31,806 nucleotides of DNA from JAGMXM01 sp964458325 (lineage in GTDB: Bacteria; Verrucomicrobiota; Verrucomicrobiia; Limisphaerales; UBA1319), in contig CAYWIM010000055.1 in assembly GCA_964458325.1 (NCBI GenBank), positions 1 through 31,806 of the forward strand, written 5' to 3'. This document shows, piece by piece, positions 14,520 to 21,609 of the stretch. The notes beneath the pieces are model-generated. The model had not been told where the DNA came from, searched no databases, and saw only the letters and a program-made list of their open reading frames with translations. A program made the translations under genes and the position numbers. Each line of letters starts with the position of its first letter. The stretch's first letter is position 1.

Positions 14520-17405
14520 ATGACTCGAACTCGTCTGATGCGATCGTTCCATCTGCTGATCTGCGCGCTAGTTGTCAGCGGCATGGGACTTGCCTCCCAG
14601 GCCCTAGCGGCTCGCAACGTGATCCTGTTCATCGGAGACGGCATGGGGCCCGACCACGTGAAAGCAGGCCGTCTTTCCCGAGGCGATCTCGATGCACCCC
14701 TGGCTTTCGAAACGCTTGGATTTGCGGGAAGCGCAGTCACCACTCTGCCCAGCGGAGCGGTCACTGACTCCGCCACCGCGGCCACCGCCCTTGCCACCGG
14801 CTACCAGCACCCATCCACTGGCACAATCAGCATCGATTCCAATGGCGCCATTCGCAACACGATCCTCGAAATCGCCAAAGCCCAGGGATACCTCACGGGA
14901 ATCGTCACCACCGACGACATCACAGGCGCCACGCCCGCCGCCTTCGGCGCGCATGAGGAAAGCCGATCGCAGACTGCCGAGATCCGACAGGATTACCTTG
15001 TGAACGAGGCGGATGCGGGCGATGCATTCCACTACGCCAGTCTGCCCAACGTCCTCTTCGGCGGCGGGGACCTGGCCGCATACGCAGATCAAGCCATCAG
15101 CCTCGGCTACCAGGTGATCACCGATCAGTACGGTCTTCCCGGTCTGTCTGGTCCACGCTCGATGGGTCTCTTTGCCACCACCACTTTTATCCCGGAATTC
15201 CAGACTCCACCTGACGGTCAGCCCACGCTGGCCCAACTGGTCACACGCTCGATCCAACTCCTGTCCGCCTCAGGCGATCCGTTCATCCTGGTTGTCGAGA
15301 GCGCGCTCATCGACAAAATCACCGACACGGCGGGAATCGGACCCGAAGTCGACCAGTTAGACCTCTCGGTTCAAGCGGCAGTCGTCTGGCGCGCCAGCAC
15401 GTCCTCGCCCGATGAAACCCTCATCATGGTCACCGCCGATCATGAAACGGGCGGACTCGTCGTTAGCGAAGCAGGCACGCTCGAATTCACCGCCGGCGCC
15501 GGAAACCATACGACACGCAATGTGCCCGTTTACGCCACCTGGCCCTCCATGCTCGAAGGCGCGACCATCGACAACATCGAAACGTTCTTCCTGATGGAAG
15601 ACTTCCTGGCCTTGTCGGGCCAGCCGCCCGTTCTCGAGAACGTCGCCGCGACGGAAGTGACCGACACCTCCGCACTGGTGACCTGGACAACCCGGGAGCC
15701 ATCCACATCCGACCTCGCGAACCTCGACGGCAGTCAAATCTCGAACGACCCAACTCGGGTCGTTTCACACCAGGTCGCGCTGACCGGCCTCGAACCCAAC
15801 ACCTCGTATACGATCAACCTTTACTCCACCGACCTTGCCGGTAATTCTGGAGCCGCCCAACTGTCGTTCGAGACGACAGCCCCCACGGATATCGCCACGC
15901 TGATCCCCACGGGCTCAACCTGGAAATACGAAGCCACCGGCGCCGACCTGGGAACCGCATGGCGGCAGCCCGTCTACGACGATTCCACCTGGCCGGCTGG
16001 CCCGGCCCAGCTGGGTTACGGTGACGGCGACGAAGCCACTCTGCTGCCCAAGACCAGCCCCGTCTACTCATGCTACTATTTCCGACACGCCTTTCAGGTG
16101 GCCGACCCGGCAACGCTCTCGGATCTGACCTTGCGCCTGCTGCGCGACGACGGCGCGGTTGTCTATCTTAATGGGACGGAAGTGGCCCGCTACAGCCTGC
16201 CCGAAGGCGCGATCAGCTTCGGAACCTGGGCCACCACCTCGACGGAATACGACTGGGATCCCGCTGTCGTGATCCCGAATTTGCTCGTTCCAGGAGTCAA
16301 TGTCCTCGCGGTCGAGGTTCATCAGTGCAGCAGCACCAGCTCCGACTTGAGCTTGAACCTCCAGCTGACTGCGAGGCGCGGTCCGGCAGACTGCAATGCC
16401 TACGTGATCCAGCAACCCACGATGAACGCCGGCGTCGCCGCGGGTGACTTCACCGCCACACGCGCCAGCGACGGAACCGTCCAGACCCTGACCGAGAGCA
16501 GCCGCGCCGGCGCTGGCGTTCTCGATGCGCAGTATCGGTTGCACACGCCCGCCGACCCGGCTCTGGTCGCCAGCTTCACCCTCTGCGCCGAAGTGATCAG
16601 TGAAGCCTGGGATGATCCCTGGAAAGCGTTCATCTGGAATGGAACCGCATGGGAAGAAATCACCGCCGCCATCCGCGCCTCGGGCGTATTCACCTCCGCC
16701 AATCCGCAACGGTATATCGATGCCTCGGGCACTATCCTTGTCTCCTTCACCGACGGCTTCGCCAAACGCAAAGAGGCGCTCAACAGCCTGAGCGTGGACA
16801 CCTTGTTTGCCGCACTCACCGTCTGCTCGCCGCCCACCGCCCTGCCGAACCCGCCCACTGGCCTCGTCGCGCAAACACTCTCCTCTTCCAGCATCGAGCT
16901 GGCCTGGATCGATAGCGCCGACAATGAACAGGTCTACGATGTCGAGCGTTCGCCCGACGGATCGAACTGGACGCGGATCGCCGAGCTGCCTGCGAACAGC
17001 ACCAGCTACATCGATACCGGCTTGGACGCCGACACGCCCTACTCTTATCGCGTTCAGGCTCGAAACACCCTCGGTGCTTCAGGATATTCTAATGTTGCCA
17101 GCGCCCGGACGGATCTTGCTCCGCCGCCGCCCGCGGCGCCCTCAAACCTCTCGGCTCAGGCCTTGGCGAAACTCAAGATCGCGTTGACGTGGAACGACAA
17201 CGCGACCGATGAGACCGGGTTTGTCATCGAACGATCCCTTGACGGATCGAGTTTCGCGGCCATTGCCACGGTGGGCAGCAACACCTCCAGCTATACCGAC
17301 TCAGGTCTTACGGCCCGAAAGGTGTATTACTACCAGGTGATTGCCATCCGCGACAGCGTGACCAGCGAGCCCTCGAACATCGCCTCGGCCACAGCCAGAA
17401 AATAA
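14520..17405 (+). CDS. Secreted alkaline phosphatase with FN3 modules
   Basis: A 961-residue protein with a signal peptide (FHLLICALVVSGMGLASQALA). The alkaline phosphatase domain (about 33-365) starts NVILFIGDGMG (metal ligand Asp40) and contains the nucleophile motif TDSATAATALATG with Ser84. It also has a GIVTTDDITGATPAAFGAH segment and the metal site TADHETGG (Asp307, His308, Glu309), so it should be active. Next come an FN3 domain (about 375-455), a beta-rich module of the kind seen in large bacterial surface proteins (about 460-625, with WRQPVYDDSTWPAG and LTLRLLRDDGAVVYLNGTEV, Lamin-tail/galactose-binding-like), a roughly 150-residue spacer, and two C-terminal FN3 domains (about 785-870 and 875-960). 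There is no PEP-CTERM or obvious anchor. It releases phosphate from organic esters outside the cytoplasm. No Pho-box was identified upstream. Confidence 0.94.
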   Translation: MTRTRLMRSFHLLICALVVSGMGLASQALAARNVILFIGDGMGPDHVKAGRLSRGDLDAPLAFETLGFAGSAVTTLPSGAVTDSATAATALATGYQHPSTGTISIDSNGAIRNTILEIAKAQGYLTGIVTTDDITGATPAAFGAHEESRSQTAEIRQDYLVNEADAGDAFHYASLPNVLFGGGDLAAYADQAISLGYQVITDQYGLPGLSGPRSMGLFATTTFIPEFQTPPDGQPTLAQLVTRSIQLLSASGDPFILVVESALIDKITDTAGIGPEVDQLDLSVQAAVVWRASTSSPDETLIMVTADHETGGLVVSEAGTLEFTAGAGNHTTRNVPVYATWPSMLEGATIDNIETFFLMEDFLALSGQPPVLENVAATEVTDTSALVTWTTREPSTSDLANLDGSQISNDPTRVVSHQVALTGLEPNTSYTINLYSTDLAGNSGAAQLSFETTAPTDIATLIPTGSTWKYEATGADLGTAWRQPVYDDSTWPAGPAQLGYGDGDEATLLPKTSPVYSCYYFRHAFQVADPATLSDLTLRLLRDDGAVVYLNGTEVARYSLPEGAISFGTWATTSTEYDWDPAVVIPNLLVPGVNVLAVEVHQCSSTSSDLSLNLQLTARRGPADCNAYVIQQPTMNAGVAAGDFTATRASDGTVQTLTESSRAGAGVLDAQYRLHTPADPALVASFTLCAEVISEAWDDPWKAFIWNGTAWEEITAAIRASGVFTSANPQRYIDASGTILVSFTDGFAKRKEALNSLSVDTLFAALTVCSPPTALPNPPTGLVAQTLSSSSIELAWIDSADNEQVYDVERSPDGSNWTRIAELPANSTSYIDTGLDADTPYSYRVQARNTLGASGYSNVASARTDLAPPPPAAPSNLSAQALAKLKIALTWNDNATDETGFVIERSLDGSSFAAIATVGSNTSSYTDSGLTARKVYYYQVIAIRDSVTSEPSNIASATARK

Positions 17406-17510
17406 GGATTCTTTCGTTCTCTGCCTCCTGACCGGCACGGCCCGACGGAGCGAGCCGGACTGGTCCAACCGGAACGCGGCTTATCCCGTCCCGGCGGCTC
17501 TCAACAAAGG

Positions 17511-17541
17511 GCGGCGCTGCCAGCCGCTCTGGCAGTGCTGC
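17511..17541. other. Strong intergenic hairpin
   Basis: A 13-bp stem with a 5-base loop: GGCGCTGCCAG on the left pairs with CTGGCAGTGCT on the right, with G-T wobbles. It lies 105 nt after the phosphatase stop. No T-run follows (instead a C8 run), so Rho-independent termination is unlikely. The surrounding 17406-17663 contain no gene. The shape suggests a repetitive extragenic palindrome. Confidence 0.55.
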
Positions 17542-17663
17542 GCTTGCCCCCCCCAACTCCAGATCATTCAACCCTGCCTGTTGCCATTGGCGGCCTCACT
17601 GCGAACTTGCCTTTTGCGATGCGTGTTCCGAGAATGCGAATCGCGGTTTCCAGATTGATCATC

Positions 17664-20189
17664 ATGAAATGGATCAGCTCATTCGCGGCCATCGTAACGG
17701 CGTGCGGCGCCATGGCGGCTGCCGCGCCCCCGGTGGTTCTCCAGGACGGCTTCGAATCCGGCGGGTTCGCATCCGGATGGGATGCGACAGCCGGCGTCGC
17801 GATTGAAATGCCTTCACCTGCCGATGCGGTGCTGCGAATCAGCGGCACGTATCCGCACCTGGCGGTCTTCAGCTCGGATGGAGAGGTCGGGATCGGCGCG
17901 GTGGCGCCGTGGGCGGACCGGCTCTGGTTCATCACGTATCCTCCGCACAAGCCGCAGGGCAGCACGGATAAGCTCTGGATCGTTGACAGCAACCTCACCC
18001 TGGCCGCCCGCGCCGAGAGTGTCGGCGGCACGCACGCCAGCCGCCTCATCCACCGCGAATCGCAGCAGCTCATCATCGGCCCCTATTTCATCGACACCAA
18101 TGCCAACGTCCGCGCCATCCCCGGATCGAAAATGCCGGGGCGCCTGACCGCCGCGGCGCGGCATCTGACCGACCCGGCCGACAAGGTCTATTTCATGTCC
18201 ATGGAGGAGGGGAATTACGAGGTCGACGTCCGCACGCTCGACGTTGTCGCCAACCATCCCGACATGCAGTCCGGCAGCGGCCACATCCCGGGCACCCACG
18301 GGAAAGGGGCCTACTCGGGCCAGGGGCGCCTGGTCTATGCCAACAACGGGGAGAGCGGATGGAGCATCTCGAGCGATCCGGGATTCAACCGGCCGGCGGG
18401 CGCCCTGGTTGAAAACCCGGGCCGCGACTGGACCAACGGGTGGTCCGTCGTCGAGCGCCACAACTTCTGCGAGGTGACGGGGCCGGGCGGCATCTTCGGC
18501 GCTGCCAGCGATGACGATCCCATCTGGTCTACCGGCTGGGACAAGCGGTCGGTGATCCTCAAAGTGCTCGATGCCGGCGTCTGGCACACCTATCGCCTCC
18601 CGAAAGGTAGCTACACCCACGACGCATTCCACGGATGGTACACCGAGTGGCCGCGCATCCGGGAGATCGTGGACGGCAAGCTGCTCATGCACATGCACGG
18701 CCTGTTTTATGATTTCCCGAAGACATTCCGGGCAGCTCAGGCGGCGGGGCTTCGCCCTATCTCGACCTACCTGAAAATGCCGGTCGATTATTGCTGGTGG
18801 AACGGCCAGCTGGTCATGGGCCGTGACGATGCATCGACGACCGGGAACAATCCGTGGGCCGGCCAGTCCCACTCGGCGCCGTGGTTCGGCCAGCTCTCCG
18901 ATCTCGAGCAGTGGGGGCCGCCCGCCGGATTCGGTGGTCCATGGAAGGAAGACGCTGTCCTGGCCGACCGCCCGAGCGATCCGTTCTTGGTCAGCGGCTT
19001 CCAGAAACGCGTTCTCCACCTGAAGCACGCCACGGGATCGCCTGCGAGCTTCTCGATCCAATACGATGCGGATGGGACCGGCCAATGGCGGGAATGGACG
19101 ACGATGGACCTGCCCGCTGCCGGTTATGCGTGGCGCCTGCTGCCACAGGGATTGCCCGCCGCTTGGATCCGCCTGGTGCCGCGAAGCAACGCTGCCGGTG
19201 TGACCGCCTTTTTCCATCTCGGCAATCCGCCCCGGGAACCCGAGCTCAGCCTGTTTGCCGGCATCGCGGATGCGGCCCAGGCCCGATCCTTGTGCGATGG
19301 CATCATCCGACCGCAGAGCGGCAATGCTCGGGTCCTTCAATTCGCGGCTCATCTCTCGGGCCCCAGCGGAGATCCCGGCCTCGCCTATTACGAAATCGAC
19401 GGATCCTTCGCCCTGACACGCAAGACGAACTCGGCGGCGGAATCGGCCCTGCGGAGCGCTTACACTCTGGCTGCGCCGGAGATCACCGTCGATGACGCAT
19501 CGGTCCTGGTGGCTGATGGCGCCAATCGCTACCGGCTCCCGAAGACCCACCCTGCGTATGACAGCGCGTTTCCGTCAGGCTGGCCGCGGGGCAAGCGCGA
19601 GGTGGTGACCGAGCGGGATCTGTTCCAGGCTCACGGCACGTTTTACGAGCTGCCCAAGAGCTCGTCGGGAGGCTTCCGCCGCATCCGCCCCATCACCTCG
19701 CATGGCAAGCATATCAGCGACTTTGCGTCCTGGCGCGGCCTGTTCGTCGTGGCTGGCACCGCGGCCTCGGCAGTCCCGGACGGCCATTTCTTCCGCTCGA
19801 CCGATGGCCAGGCAGGGCTCTGGTTCGGGAATGTGGACGATCTCTGGCGGATGGGGCCCCCGCAGGGCAGGGGCGGTCCCTGGAAATCCACCGCCGTCAT
19901 CGCTCATGCCCCCAGCGATCCCTATCTGATGTACGGCTACGAACACAAAGTGCTCGAACTGGCTCACGATGCCTCGCAAGACGTCACGTTTGTCGTGGAA
20001 GTCGATTTTGCGGCCGATAATTCCTGGAGCGAGTACGGTCGGTTTGTCGTCCCCGCCGGCCAAGTGTTCAAGCACGTCTTCCCGGACGGCTACTCGGCGC
20101 ACTGGGTTCGCCTGAAGGCGCTGTCCAGCGTCACGGCAACCGCGCTTTTTACCTACGGCCCTGCCGGGCGGAATCAGGCATTCCGATAA
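17664..20189 (+). CDS. Large secreted protein with an internal duplication, function unknown
   Basis: An 841-residue protein. ATG 17664 gives the signal peptide WISSFAAIVTACGAMAAAAP; the frame is open upstream, but the leader fixes this start. It opens with a VVLQDGFESGGFASGWD segment typical of secreted proteins, then an unrecognised region to about residue 300. Residues about 310-520 and 623-833 are two copies of one unit, each with YRLPK, a WPR...RE..V segment, HG-x-FY-x-(L/F)PK, R-x-x-x-I-S/T, W-x-x-x-x-V, GQ-x-x-x-WFG-x-x-x-DL, GPP-x-G-x-GGPWK, PSDP-x-L and an A-x-W-(I/V)-RL end. I recall large conserved secreted proteins like this in Verrucomicrobiota and Bacteroidota, but no proven activity. 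Its stop is 4 nt before the sulfatase ATG, so it probably acts with the sulfatase on an extracellular substrate. Confidence 0.85.
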   Translation: MKWISSFAAIVTACGAMAAAAPPVVLQDGFESGGFASGWDATAGVAIEMPSPADAVLRISGTYPHLAVFSSDGEVGIGAVAPWADRLWFITYPPHKPQGSTDKLWIVDSNLTLAARAESVGGTHASRLIHRESQQLIIGPYFIDTNANVRAIPGSKMPGRLTAAARHLTDPADKVYFMSMEEGNYEVDVRTLDVVANHPDMQSGSGHIPGTHGKGAYSGQGRLVYANNGESGWSISSDPGFNRPAGALVENPGRDWTNGWSVVERHNFCEVTGPGGIFGAASDDDPIWSTGWDKRSVILKVLDAGVWHTYRLPKGSYTHDAFHGWYTEWPRIREIVDGKLLMHMHGLFYDFPKTFRAAQAAGLRPISTYLKMPVDYCWWNGQLVMGRDDASTTGNNPWAGQSHSAPWFGQLSDLEQWGPPAGFGGPWKEDAVLADRPSDPFLVSGFQKRVLHLKHATGSPASFSIQYDADGTGQWREWTTMDLPAAGYAWRLLPQGLPAAWIRLVPRSNAAGVTAFFHLGNPPREPELSLFAGIADAAQARSLCDGIIRPQSGNARVLQFAAHLSGPSGDPGLAYYEIDGSFALTRKTNSAAESALRSAYTLAAPEITVDDASVLVADGANRYRLPKTHPAYDSAFPSGWPRGKREVVTERDLFQAHGTFYELPKSSSGGFRRIRPITSHGKHISDFASWRGLFVVAGTAASAVPDGHFFRSTDGQAGLWFGNVDDLWRMGPPQGRGGPWKSTAVIAHAPSDPYLMYGYEHKVLELAHDASQDVTFVVEVDFAADNSWSEYGRFVVPAGQVFKHVFPDGYSAHWVRLKALSSVTATALFTYGPAGRNQAFR

Positions 20190-20193
20190 CAAT

Positions 20194-21609
20194 ATGATCA
20201 AACCGTTCTACCTCGTGTGGCTCGGGATCGCGTTTTTGGCCAGCCTGAGTCCCGCGCAATCGGCGCCCGGCCAGCCGGCGCCCAAACCCAATCTCATCTT
20301 CATCAACATCGACGACCTGGGGTATGCCGACATCGGGCCATTCGGCTCGACGATCAATCGAACGCCCAACCTGGATCGGATGGCGGCGGAAGGCCGCAAG
20401 CTGACCAGCTTCTACGGCGCTCCGGTCTGCTCTCCTTCGCGCGCAGCTCTCATGACTGGCTGTTACCCGAAGCGCGCGCTGCCGATCCCCCACGTCCTGT
20501 TTCCCGGCAACGCGATCGGACTGGCCCCGGCCGAAATCACGGTCGCCGAGGTGCTCCGGTCCGCCGGATACGCCACCGGTCTGGTCGGTAAATGGCATCT
20601 CGGCGATCAGCTTGAATTTCTTCCAACCCGGCAGGGATTCGGCTTCTACTTCGGGCTGCCCTACTCGAACGACATGGGGCCCGCTGCCGACGGGGTGAAA
20701 AGCAACTGGGGCGATCCGCTTCCCGCCGCCACCGGCAAGGGCCAGCCCCCGTTGCCACTCCTCCGCGGCGAGACCGTTTTGCAGCGCGTCCTGGCTCACG
20801 ACCAAACCACCTTGGTGACCCGCTACACCCAGGCTGCCGTCGACTTCATCCGCGATCATCGGGATCATCCCTTTTTCCTCTACCTCGCCCACAACGCCGT
20901 CCATTGGCCGCTCTATCCCGGCCCCGATTTTCGGGGCAAATCCAAGAACGGCTTGTACGGCGACTGGATCGAGGAAGTCGATTCGAGCGTCGGCCAGGTG
21001 CTCGAGACGCTGCGCGCGATGCGGCTCGAATCTCGAACGTTGGTCATCTTCACCTCCGATAACGGGGGCACCCGGCGCGCCGTCAATGCTCCGCTCCGCG
21101 GCCACAAGGGAACGACCTGGGAAGGCGGGATGCGCGTGCCGGCGATCGCCTGGTGGCCAGGACGCATCCCGGCGGGCACATCTTCCGACGCCATCGCCGG
21201 CATGATCGATATCCTTCCGACGTTCGCCGCTCTGGCCGGGTGCGCTCTGCCTGCCGATCGCAAGATCGATGGCCGCGATTTATGGCCTGTCCTCGCCGGC
21301 GTCGCCGATGCTCCCCCGCCGCACGACACTTTCCATTACTTCCGCGGTCTGAAGCTCGAAGCCGTCCGCCGCGGACACTGGAAGCTCCACCTCGCCAGAA
21401 CCGAGCTCTACCACCTCGGCAATGACGTCGGAGAGACGCGGAACGTCGCGCCCGAAAATCCGGCTGTCGTTGCGCAGCTCAAGCAGCTCGCCAGCGAGAT
21501 GGAGACCGATCTGGGCCTCGACGGCATCGGCCCCGGCTGCCGCCCCCTGGGCTCGGTCAAGGATGCACGGCCTCTCATCGATGAGGATAGGATCCAGCAT
21601 GGCGGCTGA
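20194..21609 (+). CDS. Secreted sulfatase (formylglycine-dependent, S1 family)
   Basis: A 471-residue protein with a signal peptide (YLVWLGIAFLASLSPAQSA). The N-terminal metal site is NLIFINIDDLGYAD (Asp40, Asp41). The sulfatase signature CSPSRAALMTG begins at Cys79, which must be converted to formylglycine for activity, and Arg83 of C-x-P-S-R is present. GKWHLG and FTSDNGG further on are the other metal- and sulfate-binding blocks. The length is normal for arylsulfatase/N-acetylgalactosamine-6-sulfatase-like members. The substrate is probably a sulfated glycan, not specified by sequence. A maturase is needed; none is in the window, and the radical SAM protein at 29720 does not look like one. 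The last 11 nt overlap the amidase gene, and the first codon follows the duplicated protein's stop by 4 nt. Confidence 0.95.
   Translation: MIKPFYLVWLGIAFLASLSPAQSAPGQPAPKPNLIFINIDDLGYADIGPFGSTINRTPNLDRMAAEGRKLTSFYGAPVCSPSRAALMTGCYPKRALPIPHVLFPGNAIGLAPAEITVAEVLRSAGYATGLVGKWHLGDQLEFLPTRQGFGFYFGLPYSNDMGPAADGVKSNWGDPLPAATGKGQPPLPLLRGETVLQRVLAHDQTTLVTRYTQAAVDFIRDHRDHPFFLYLAHNAVHWPLYPGPDFRGKSKNGLYGDWIEEVDSSVGQVLETLRAMRLESRTLVIFTSDNGGTRRAVNAPLRGHKGTTWEGGMRVPAIAWWPGRIPAGTSSDAIAGMIDILPTFAALAGCALPADRKIDGRDLWPVLAGVADAPPPHDTFHYFRGLKLEAVRRGHWKLHLARTELYHLGNDVGETRNVAPENPAVVAQLKQLASEMETDLGLDGIGPGCRPLGSVKDARPLIDEDRIQHGG
21584..21592 (+). promoter_or_regulatory. Ribosome binding site deciding the amidase start
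   Basis: AGGATAGGA, purine-rich, ends 6 nt before ATG 21599 and lies within the sulfatase coding region. It supports the start at 21599 instead of ATG 21581. Confidence 0.6.
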
